Positions 12,301 through 22,011 of a stretch of 64,000 nt of DNA are shown piece by piece. The notes under the pieces are model-generated. The model was not told the origin of the DNA. It was given only the letters and a program-made list of their open reading frames with translations, and did no database searches. The translations under genes were made by a program, and so were the position numbers. The DNA lies in NCBI GenBank assembly GCA_951217055.1, contig OX578276.1:66019144-66083143 (forward strand), written 5' to 3'. This DNA is from Gerris lacustris. Lineage: Eukaryota; Arthropoda; Insecta; Hemiptera; Gerridae. How positions within the stretch are numbered: the stretch's first letter is position 1; every line of letters starts with the position of its first letter.

Positions 12301-12766
12301 AGCCCCCCTATTTCTAATTGTCCGATTTACTGGCAATTTTTTATAAAACTGTTCCTTTTTACATTTACAAAAACGATTCCGGTTGTAGCATCTCGATACT
12401 CAATAGTTTTTATTTTATATATAAAAGCATAAAGTGTCACTTAATTAAGGAAGATTATGGTTAGTTAAGTTCGAAGAAGACACTTTTAAAACTGAGGTAA
12501 GGGAAACCATCTCAAGGGACACTGGTTCCTACAATGTTCAGGCACAATTTGAGAGCTTCACCTATACTTTCTTTAAAGTTCTAAAATAGCTTCATATTCT
12601 GTTTTAAAAGCAGTAAAATAAAGGCTAGTCATTACATATTTTATAACAACATAAGAAAGTAAAATGATATTAGGCTTACTAAATTTTTCAAATGAGAAGC
12701 TTGAGTTAGATGATAATCTAATTTCTGAAGAGATGTTGGCCTATATTTATCAACCCACAGACTCAT
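3151..12766 (-). CDS. RFC3: Replication factor C subunit 3 (RFC3/RfC38), partial at 3' end
   Basis: RFC3 is one of the small subunits of the pentameric RFC clamp loader, which uses ATP to open PCNA and load it at primer-template junctions in the nucleus. Six minus-strand exons (12680-12766, 9767-9904, 8621-8786, 5620-5819, 4379-4497, 3151-3319) join in phase with GT/AG borders to give 293 residues from ATG 12764-12766. The protein begins [10 protein letters not shown]. It has a Walker A motif GPSGAGKKT (residues about 42-50), the RFC3-type box [11 protein letters not shown] (about 135-145), and [10 protein letters not shown] around residue 180. The family is usually about 350 residues, so roughly 60 C-terminal residues are missing. 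I found no matching exon in 1-3150, so the rest probably lies outside the window. Introns contain many transposable elements. The gene is head to head with the Aster gene. Identification is by family recognition and is very secure. Confidence 0.96.
3890..4300. repeat. GC-rich dispersed repeat, unclassified
   Basis: About 400 bp with base composition unlike its AT-rich surroundings, from ggctgccaatttaaagg to accaaacggcattgaacg, in the RFC3 intron between exons 6 and 5. It looks like a non-autonomous or truncated mobile element, but no terminal repeats or coding sequence could be assigned. Confidence 0.4.
4379..4497 (-). CDS. RFC3: RFC3 exon 5
   Basis: 119 nt encoding the lid region: [20 protein letters not shown], then [16 protein letters not shown]. 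The donor choice (cagca/gtcagt) is fixed by the next exon, because only this phase restores the family sequence KVQQYPF across the junction. Confidence 0.93.
5294..5466. mobile_element. Short MITE related to the long-TIR element
   Basis: 173 bp with ends GTACTGTTGGAACAG and, reversed, GTACTGTTAGAACAG. It shares GTGTGTGGAAAAA and GGATCTTGGGTTGA with the element at 734-2256, so it is probably an internally deleted relative. It sits just downstream of RFC3 exon 4 in that gene's orientation. Confidence 0.65.
5620..5819 (-). CDS. RFC3: RFC3 exon 4, EVD box and SRC motif
   Basis: 200 nt encoding [20 protein letters not shown] through the [13 protein letters not shown] segment. RFC3 carries SEVD or TEVD in place of the DEAD-type Walker B of other subunits, as seen here. 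Acceptor AG at 5820-5821, donor GT at 5618-5619 (complement). Confidence 0.96.
5849..6042. repeat. Foldback repeat (about 75-bp arms)
   Basis: The left arm 5849-5930 and right arm 5967-6042 are imperfect inverted copies sharing GAAGGGGTTRAAGTCCGAC and GCTTCCACTACTGGAAG, with a loop of about 40 bp. It lies about 30 bp upstream of RFC3 exon 4, close to its splice acceptor. Confidence 0.7.
6464..7022. mobile_element. Repeat family with GGAACGAAGTTCC ends, copy 1
   Basis: The left end is GGAACTAAGTCCCTTATGGCAC followed by ggagcccgggagtgaatccg; near the right end is GTAAGGAACTTCGTTCC, its near reverse complement. Related copies lie at 18335-18562 (opposite strand) and 24976-25960. The right boundary is approximate. 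No coding capacity. Confidence 0.6.
7495..7960. mobile_element. Partial copy of the CAGGGCCGCTGAGA hAT family
   Basis: Starts CAGGGCCGCTGAGAGAATTTCC and matches the left half of the element at 37175 over several hundred bases (gggcaagttagca, tttctgagggcaagttt, ggggacgaattt). Its own right end is unclear because other elements overlap it. Confidence 0.55.
7972..8207. mobile_element. hAT MITE, 236 bp, exact 8-bp target duplication
   Basis: The ends are CAGTTGCGTACCTAGG and, reversed, CAGTGGCGTAGCTATGG. The flanks are atcacaat at 7964-7971 and 8208-8215. It lies wholly within the larger hAT element, so it inserted later or was carried along. Confidence 0.82.
8621..8786 (-). CDS. RFC3: RFC3 exon 3
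   Basis: 166 nt, entering in phase 0 and leaving with one extra base. It encodes [20 protein letters not shown] and on to QREFK, the conserved RFC3 segment between Walker A and the EVD box. Acceptor AG at 8787-8788, donor GT at 8619-8620 (complement). Confidence 0.95.
9767..9904 (-). CDS. RFC3: RFC3 exon 2, Walker A
   Basis: 46 codons with the nucleotide-binding loop [20 protein letters not shown], followed by [11 protein letters not shown]. The acceptor AG is at 9905-9906 and the donor GT at 9765-9766 (complement). Phase 0 in and out. Confidence 0.94.
10270..11647. mobile_element. TIR-bounded composite repeat in RFC3 intron 1
   Basis: The left end is GGGGTCCCCGGTTGAAGTAT followed by tatattaaacccaccc. 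The right end reversed is GGGGACCCGGTTAAAGTATT followed by atatcgtacccaccc. Between them are several copies of the motif gggtgggttYaatataatact, a foldback around 10425-10624 and a 139-bp tandem duplication. No coding sequence. Confidence 0.6.
11128..11405. repeat. Tandem duplication, period 139 bp, two units
   Basis: Units begin at 11128 and 11267 (ttgggtgggttcaataWaat). They run through tacccaccctcaKttccccc and gccctacacaaagcccc with a few substitutions. Confidence 0.8.
12048..12307. repeat. Inverted-repeat element near RFC3 exon 1
   Basis: The left arm (cgatctgcggctaattcgga then ttgtacgtgcc) and right arm (ggcacgtacacaatccgaat then ttacctcgatctg) are inverted copies 170 bp apart. The centre holds a GC-rich run, gagcggagcaccgcgaagcg followed by gtgcggagcgg, itself palindromic. 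Probably a MITE. Confidence 0.6.
12680..12766 (-). CDS. RFC3: RFC3 exon 1 (coding start)
   Basis: Encodes residues 1-29, starting [19 protein letters not shown], the conserved N-terminus of RFC3. It ends at a GT donor (12678-12679 on the complement) in phase 0. The short length explains why no long open frame reveals it. Confidence 0.93.
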
Positions 12767-13891
12767 ATTAACAGTATACAAATATTACCAATTTAACGGA
12801 AAAAAGTAATTAAGAGGAATGCCTTTCGAAAAAAAAAAACCAATAACAATATAATGTACACAGATTGTAACGCGGTGTGTGCTATTAAACACTTCTTTTA
12901 ACAACTAACTATAAAAACACCAACTTTAAGGAACACGAACGAGAACGAACACACTCACACTCAACATTCACATTTTACATTGAGCATTGGCGGGAATACT
13001 GAATTGAATGCCGTGCCGAATGCTATCAGCATCAGCTGTTCAAGATTCTTTTAAAATGTTTTCTACTAGTTCTACAGTGTTGCCAGTGCCAGTAGCCAGA
13101 GATAACCAAGCGTCTCATCCAAAACTCACTTGATGTAAAACGGCTTAGCATCATTAGAAATAGCTTCACTAGAAATAGCTTAGCAAATTAGAAAATAATA
13201 ATCCTTTCCTTAATCAATGATGATAGCTTCTGCCAGAGATAAATAATATCTATATTAAGGCTTCTGCTCAACGCAAAAAAGCTGTAAGTGTAAGTAGGCA
13301 GTAGGCGTAGGCAGTAATATATATAATATATAGTGAGTAGGCGTTGGCACCGTTGGCACTTAAGGAACAGTTCATGTAACTATTCACTCTTGGCTGGTTT
13401 TGGGGAAACAAAACCATTTGTACAGCAATTAAAAATGTTTCTTAATTTTGATTAAAATTATTGAGCATTTACAGTATAATATAATATTTACTTAGCATAT
13501 TTTTACTTTCGTAGGTTAGAGAATTTTTTGTTTTGTAAAAAGTGGCAAAACAATCGATAGTTTCTTATCAAAAGAAATCAGCTGTTTCTCTTTTTTTCAC
13601 AGTGACAGTGAAGTTCAATGAATTTTGCAGTGATTTCCGTTCGAATTTTCTGTAATTTTCCATACTTCGCTGAGGTGGAATGAAGTTAGTAAATTTAATC
13701 ATGTTTCCTGTTTAGTCTTACGCTGTTTTGAAACTTCGTACATTTTAGAAATGTGAAACAAATGCTGTCGTTTAAATGAGGTAAATTTGCTTGGATTGTT
13801 GATAAATTTACATAATTTATGATTATACTAGGTTATCGACTGCGTCTTTTCTATGACATTTAATTTCAAATATGTGTATTTTTCAACGCAG
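12767..13891. promoter_or_regulatory. Divergent promoter region of RFC3 and Aster, with candidate 5' UTR exon
   Basis: The start codons of two head-to-head genes are 1.1 kb apart, so both promoters should lie here. No clear TATA box was picked out. A good donor (aatgag/gtaaat, 13781) and the acceptor at 13890-13891 would define a 111-bp intron, placing an untranslated Aster exon ending at 13780. That upstream segment contains a short AUG-started frame (13680-13715). Transcript ends are inferred, not seen. Confidence 0.5.
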
Positions 13892-13982
13892 GCTGGTCAG
13901 GTGTGATGACACTCCCGGGAAATCAGAACAACCAGCCGAAACCCAGCCAAGTTTTCAACGGCACAGCCTCCCTAGAAGTGAA
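13892..13982 (+). CDS. GramD1B: Aster exon with start codon
   Basis: Acceptor AG at 13890-13891, ATG at 13906, 77 coding nt encoding MTLPGNQNNQPKPSQVFNGT and on to SLEV, then donor gaa/gtaaga. The two leftover bases complete a Lys codon with the next exon, which fits the phase exactly. This start is inferred: N-termini vary in this family, and another promoter could supply a different first exon. Confidence 0.7.
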
Positions 13983-16900
13983 GTAAGACTTCCACTCTCT
14001 CCCTTATCTTCTTTTGTTCTATTATCTTTGTTTACCTTGGGTACGCAACAACATAATCTGTGACGTTTACCATCGATCGAAGATCAGCTATCGGATTTGA
14101 ATATTGGATTAAGTTTAACAATTATTTTGACCTCATTGATAATTTATTTATTAACGTTAATCATGGTTATTAGTTTAGAACGTTATTCCTTTTTAAGAAG
14201 TGTCATTTATTATTCGTGTCGAATGCCATGGGTATCTCTGTAAAAGATGACTCATTTTCTTACATCCTCATTGCATCCTTGTGTACTTAAAAGAATGTCT
14301 GTGTATGTATTTGGCTATTTCTCTATAATCTACGTTTAACAATAATGACCAACCATCTCCTTTACATAATTATTTTCCCTTTTGTATTAGTCGGATTGTA
14401 ACACTGACATCAGTTGATTTTATATTGAATTCTGAAAATGTATTATTTAATTTAAATAGTTTTATGTTAAAGATTACATTTTAATAAAAATATTTAAGTT
14501 AAATTGGGAAATATTTTTATTAGTATTATTATTTTAAAAATCTGCACAAATTAATATTTAAATGATTCCTCCTGATTACATTTGGGATTCCTCATTATAT
14601 TAATGTATTTTATTATGATTATATAAACCCTTCATATTATTATGACCTCCCTCTACTTGCGTTATTATTGCAGTGCAGTACCATAAGCCACTACACTGAT
14701 TTGATCCTAATATTTGGTGTTTCCCTAGGCCAATATAACAGAGTGATGTATATTGTAATACTTCTTTTTTTTTACTACACACCCACAGTAAAAAAAATAT
14801 AATTAAACATACAAGTGTAGTATATATTATAATAGTATTTTATATGTTTAAACTATCATTACTGAAGTGATTCATTTGTTGATAATCTTATAGTTGTTGT
14901 TATTCATAGTTGGCTTATCAGATTTTTTAAATATTTTTTTTTAAAAATTGTTGGAATATAATGTCAATACAAAATACAGGGTGTTTCAATCTCAGCTACA
15001 TTTTAAGAAAACATTGCGAATTTTGTTTTTTAATAAACGTTAAGTTATAATTTATTACTTATTATGGTCAACCTTAGTGTAAGTGATGTCCATTAATGAA
15101 TTTAATATGGAATCTTAATTTTTACTTATGATTTTCTACTTATTTATAATTTTTTTTTGTCTAATTACTAATTATATAACGCTGTAACTTAATTTTTAGG
15201 CTAGGGGTAATCTTGAAATCCACTAAACTGATTTTAAATAACTTTTTCATGTTGCTTATGGTCATCTGAGTGTCATGAACATGATATTTGTCCTGTTTAA
15301 ATTATATGCGTAAATTTTAAAATTATTAAATAAAATATGAAACCTATATAAAAGCGTTTTTTTTAGACAAGTGCCCATCTGACTATTGAAAGAGTAGGGT
15401 ATTTGATATTATTATTTACTTACGTTGTTTTGACACCTGACAAGTTGTCAGGTTTATTACAGAAAGAATTTAAGAGTGAAATAATATATAGAAAGGGTAT
15501 TATACTATTATGTAAATATATTTTTTTTCCAAGAAGCTAATTAACTTTTTAAAGAGTATAGAAAACATTTTTTTAGGATCATGAAGCTCTTAAACAAAGG
15601 CTAAGAAAAATATATAGATCATATTAGACAGGTTCCCATAACCAGGCTGTTGGTTCCATTCTCTATTTGAGCTGCCATTTCATCTTGTTTATGTTTATAG
15701 TTAAGACAAAGCGACATCTATCTTGTTTCATTAGGTGTAACTATCAATTTTATAATGTTATAAACCTCACAGTTTTATAACATTAATATCTTTATTAATG
15801 ATATATAATATATTACTATCTATTTTACATTAAATGGCACTTCTTTAGAATGTTACTCCCTTTATAGAAAAAAGAGGGGAGTAACAGTCTAAAGAAGATG
15901 TATGGGATGTTATTTTTTAGATGTTACTCCCCTTATAAAAACAGAAGTGTGATATTCCTTTGCCCAAAGTATATTGGACTAAACATCCCCTTTGTCTTAA
16001 TAGTTATTTTTTCAAAGTCATTTATATTCTATAAAAACATATGGGAGTAATAGTATAAAGAAGTACCCTTTAAATATTTGTAATCTCTACTTCTACTGGA
16101 ATTTTTAAAAAAAGTAAAATTACGAATTTAAAATAAACTGATACTTTATCACTTCCACATTTGCTTCTTTCACAAGGAATCAGAATGCGGGGTTTGAGCT
16201 AGGTAGACCCATTATCGGTGATTACTGAATGATCAGTGAGATAAATATCTTGCTTCTTAATACGTGTCGTCCATCGGTTTATTGAAACAGTTAAAATGGC
16301 TAAGACGAATAATTGACATACTAACCCCTTGTCTCTTTCAGGATCAGTGTAGAAATGTTTTGGTACTTTCTGCCCTACAAAAGTCTCAAAGGTTTGTGTG
16401 TTAGTCTCCCCAAGACATTGAGACTCCTGGGGTAGTTTTATATTTAATATTCCTTTATCTTAATAGTTGATTAGACTAAGGGATATGATCACAATTATAT
16501 ACACAAGTGTGATATTCCTTTGTCCCAAGGTACATTGGAATCAAACGGTTCCGTGCTGGGTTTCTGCTTTAAAAAAAGGGTTTGTGGTTTTAGTGGGTCC
16601 CAGTCAGCTAGACTGAACCCCACACTGTTTGGCAGTGCGCACTCTCACTCCTCTGGTAGCAGATTACCACAATTCCCCTCGAGGAGAAAAAAGTACATTG
16701 GAATAAATATCCCTTTGTCTTAATGGTAATTTAGTCTAAGGAATGTATGCTACTCTGTATATCGACTGTGTACCTGCAGTACCTCATATCCCAGAAAACT
16801 AAATTTTCCAGGAGAAGCAAAAAATGTTATTTTAAAAGTTTATTTTTATATTTATTTTGATTTTAATTAATTTCACTAAAACACTTATACGTATTCCTCA

Positions 16901-19900
16901 ACGGTTACGAGGTTTTGAAACCTTGTGGTATACGAGGTTTTTTGTACACTTTAGTTAAATGATGGATATGAGGTATTACAATAATTTCAATAAAAAATAA
17001 TTGCTTAAGGCTTACTAGCTTTTGCACATAGGTAGATATTAATAATATCTATAAAAAAAATGCAATAAACAAAAAATCTCAATTTTGAGGGTTACGAGGT
17101 ATTGCAGGTACACAGTCGATATGTTCCTTTGTCTAAATAACTATTAACACAAAGTGATAAAGTGATATATAAAAAAGTACTGGGCAGACTATTGTTCAGA
17201 ATCAAGGCAGGTGCTAAAGTAAAAAAGTGCCAAGAGTCGTTAAGTAGCTGGCTCTTGAGGGGTGTTTTGCTGAGAAAAGGGTTTTTGAGAAAACCTGTCA
17301 CTCATTTACCTACTGTAAACCGTAATGTGTAAATAAACCCTTGTCTTAATAGTTAAATGACTAAGTAATATTATCATCTTCATAGAGAAAGTATGATGTT
17401 CCAATGTCCCAATGTCCTTTTGACTAGATATCTCTTTTTATTAATCGTTATTTAGACAAGGGAATTATTTTTAGGGTTGTAAACGTATTATATAGTGGGT
17501 ATATAAGTAAATCATTGCCACATGTTACCCACCTATGGACAGGTAACCAAGTAAATTAGTACCTAAAATCCGATAATTTATATGCAAGTGCTCCGCTTAC
17601 TTTTAACAATAAATGTTTTGTCCACAGATTTGTTGAAATCTTCATTTTTTTCTCCTAAAGAAGTTAAATTACCTGAACAGAATTTTTATTTTGATAATGC
17701 TCTTATGAATGTAATAATTTATCTCAATTCCTCGAATTTATAAAGTGTAATATTGGTTTATGTCGTAATCTTATCGAGAGTACTTTTTTGCTACAGAAGC
17801 CCCAGTCCTAATGTAAGTCCGGAAGCAAGTCCAAGACCACAGAGCAGATTAAGTCACAAAAGAGATAATTCTTCATCTTCATCTTCCTCTCCTAAGGATG
17901 TACCATCATTGGTTGAACCAGCTCCCTCCCCAGACCTTCCACCTGTTTCTCCTTCTCCAGATATTACTTCAACAAAGGTAATTTACTTTTCTTTAATTTT
18001 TAATGTGCATAATATTTTATTTTGCTAATTGTTATCTAATTTATTACTGCATCTTCACTATTTTAAAATATACGTAATATCCTTTGACATGGCATCAAAA
18101 ATACGGTACTATTGCTTTTAAGATTAATATGTTTTAGGGTAGGTATGGAATCTTTTTTTATTATTAAATTTTCTTTTGATTTGGAACTAGTTAGCAAAAA
18201 ATAGTGGTATGCTCACCCAGTTTGATCCTTCTCAAAAAAGAATATTTTAATTTTTTGTTGGATGCCTTTTACTTCTTTGTTTTCCCTCTGTTTTTTATTG
18301 ATTATTATTTAAGGGTTTATTACATTACTGAATAAAATAACGCTTGGGCAGATAACGTTGTCCAACGAACTCATCCTTGGCATTGGTAAAATGAACATGT
18401 GTACCAAATTTCAACCAAATCGGTCAACTTTTACTCAAGTTATTTCATCGATCGATTTCGTGGTTGGTTTTGACACAGTAGGTTTTGTGATGGTCTTTTT
18501 TTTCAGATTCACTCCCGGGCTCCACACGGTGTAACGTGCCATAAGGAACTTCGTTCCAAAAAAAGTTTTGAAGAAATTAAAGCCCAATGTAGACATTACT
18601 AATGAGGGGGTACTGACCTCGAATTTTCTTGATAAACATTTATGAGTAGGTAGTACACTCCTGGATCAAACTTTTAATCTCGATAGCTCTCTCTTAATAT
18701 GATAGCATTTAACTTTATTTTGGTGGGACAATGATTAGTTAACTATCATATATTCGTTTATAAGTTGACTTACTTAAATTGTTTCATATTTAACCTTCTT
18801 ATATTCTAGAATTTAAGAAGAGAATTTAGAGGGCTAATATATAGAAATTCTATTAGACAAATTAAGGTTTTGCTAATATGTAGTGCACTCCTTGTTTGTT
18901 TAAATTTAATTAAAACTAGAAAATTTTGTATCCTTTAGGATTTTTAGGACCCGTAGGCAAAATGAGGACCCTTTTGCCCGGACATGCCTGTGCTTGTCTG
19001 TCTCTTTCTAACACACCTGATATCTGACAATTTGAAACTTTGCAGTTATGTTATGTGTTATGTGTAATATTCCAAATGTAGGAAAATTGTTTGGTATTTC
19101 CAAAAAAATTAGGGGTTAGTTTTTTTTAATGGAAATGTATCATGTTGGGTGGTAAATGAAACTGGAGGACACTCTGAGTACAAATATATATTTGGTTTTT
19201 GTTGTGTCCCCTCCCCTCCCCCCCCCCTCTATTTTTTAACAAATCAACAAAAAACCATAGTTATTCTTTGTCAAAAAAAAGCTTTTAATGAATTGTTTAT
19301 TAGTTGTGCATATTTTGTAAGAAAAGAACCCCTCCTCCCCAAAATATTAAAAATTAATATCGTAGGGACAAAAAATGCGTACAAAAGCATTTGTTTCATG
19401 CCATTATTATAAATGGTTCAAAAGTTAAATTATTTTGATACGGTTGGATGGATTATGCTGGTTAACAAACTCGTCCTATTTGTTAAATTGCCTAATGGAC
19501 CCTTTGTGAGTGCTGATAGCACATACTTGGTCAAATTATTTAATTATCCTAGAATTTAGGAAGGGAGATTAATAGAGAGAGAGATAAAATGATGTAATAG
19601 AGGATTTCTTTGGATTTTGTTTCCATACATCTACTATTAAGCTAAACCGGAGAATAATTTTGAATGGAGCTGAGATACCAAGCTTGGGAAATGAAATCCT
19701 TATTTCCTATCTAGTAGAAGAAAAAAAAACTAATTTACTTGGTTATCCACCCATAGCAGGGTTACCAAGTTAATTAGGTGCCATGTGGCAGTGATTTACT
19801 TGGTACCAACCCTTTATTTTTTTTTACCAATTATAAATAATTTATTGTCTACTGGACTGGAGGTCGATTCTGTAACTTTTTTGACATATATCCAAATTAG

Positions 19901-20813
19901 TATTTTTTTTTTTTTAATTTCATCAAACAAGTAGAATACTTGTAACTTTTATGATATAGAACGTATTTGATTAGTATAAAGTATTTATTCAAATGTCAAA
20001 ATAGACGTATAATATATTAAGCAGGAAAATATCCTTTACAAATGATTACTCTAATAACTAAGTAAATAGGTGCCGAAAAAACGCAGTATAAAAATAACGC
20101 AGTAAAAATGGAAAGTTTAATGAACACTACACTTTCTGTATGTAATGGTGATAATATCACTTTACAGTATTATTTTCTGGTTGTAAATGGAATATTCTTC
20201 TTCTTTTTCTAAAAAAATTTAAAACGGAAAGTATAATGATTATTTTGGCACACAAAAAAATCATTCCCTTTCCTTTATTTTTTTTTTACCAAAGATATTA
20301 ACTAGAAAACAAATCCTATTTACAGTTGAGCAGTTTCCTCCTCCGTCTTAACAATTTTTTTTATTTATTTTTTATTTTATTATTATTATTTTTTTTTTTT
20401 TTTTGTTCAAGATAAGCATTTATATTTTGCTTCAAATACAGAAGTTAGGTGATACTAAAATGTCAGAGTCAGAAAGATAAGAAGCGTTTCATGTTATCAG
20501 TGTTGTTCTTTAATAATTTGTTTAAAAAAATAATTTCTCTAAATCTGAACGGGGTTTTAAGGCTTTTGGGTTGCTATAAAGAGACAGACTCATTATAACT
20601 GTTGTGTAAATTATGAGAATTGTTATCAAAGTGGCATTGACTTCTGTCTAATCTTGACTTATCTCTTCAATACTAATCTTCTTGCTTTTATTATTATTAG
20701 CTGAAAAAGCTTTGCTATAAACAGTAAAACCCACTGCACTTTAATTTGACAATTGATAACAATATCTTTATTGTAGGAGTACTTTTGATAAAGAAAGGGG
20801 GGGGGGGGAGGGA

Positions 20814-20856
<43 letters not shown>

Positions 20857-21928
20857 ATTTTGTTTCTATTTCAATTATTAAGGTTTGAACCTATTAGGTA
20901 GACTTTCAACTCGTAAGTGCTTGAATAGTTTTACTACTTTCATAAATATGTATTAGTAAGCTTGAAAATGAGTTTAATAAGTTAATTTTTTTTCGAGTTG
21001 TAGTACTTCTTGTAGAATTTTAAAGCTATCAAATACTGCATTTTTTGTGGCAGCAAAAAAAAAATTAAACTTTTCTTAAGGCTGACATACTGTCTTTTTT
21101 TTAATAAAAAAATTAAATTGAACATTGAATGTGCATTTTTTTAAGACAGTTTTAAAAAGTAATCTTAATATTATAAAATTAAATAACTACAATATATAAT
21201 AATTCTTTTTACCAGATATTGTAATAAGGAAAATACCTTCTAAATCATAAACTTTGTTTGTTATTTGAAATGGCTGGTCTAAATATTCAAATATTAATAT
21301 TAAAAGAAATTAAAGAAAAAGTCTCCAAGATGATGGTCATTTCTAAGGAAACAATAGCTTTAAAGCTGAGTCTAAATAACAAAGTTCTAGAAAAGGTGTA
21401 GCCTTTTACATACTTAGATTCCATAATCAGTATTAATTGGAACATGTAAGCAGAACTAAAAGCTAAAACTTGTGAAGCAAATAAATGTTGCCACTCACTT
21501 CACAAGAGGTTTATTGGGAGACTTAAATAATGCTTTCACTGGAAAAAGGCAAAAATGCTTTTATATAGGAATTAATTTAGCTTAGGATTAGAACACAGAC
21601 AAACTTCACTAAGTGCTGGACAATAACAAACAAATATGCAGCTAGTTTACTGACCTCTGAAATGTAAGTTTGGGTGTGAAATTTAATGTGAAATATGTGT
21701 TTTCCACCTTCACTGAAGGGGGGAAAAAGGTTCCCCAAATCTCAGAATCTTTTGTCTTGAACCCTATTGAAACAGCATCCTTACAAGGGTATAGTTAAAA
21801 GAAAGAAAAAAAAATATATATATATCAATCAATCAATCATAATATAATAATATAAATTTATTTAAATAAGTTTTACATAAGAGAAAAATAATTACATGAT
21901 TGTTTTATATAATTTCTTTAAACATTAT

Positions 21929-22011
<83 letters not shown>

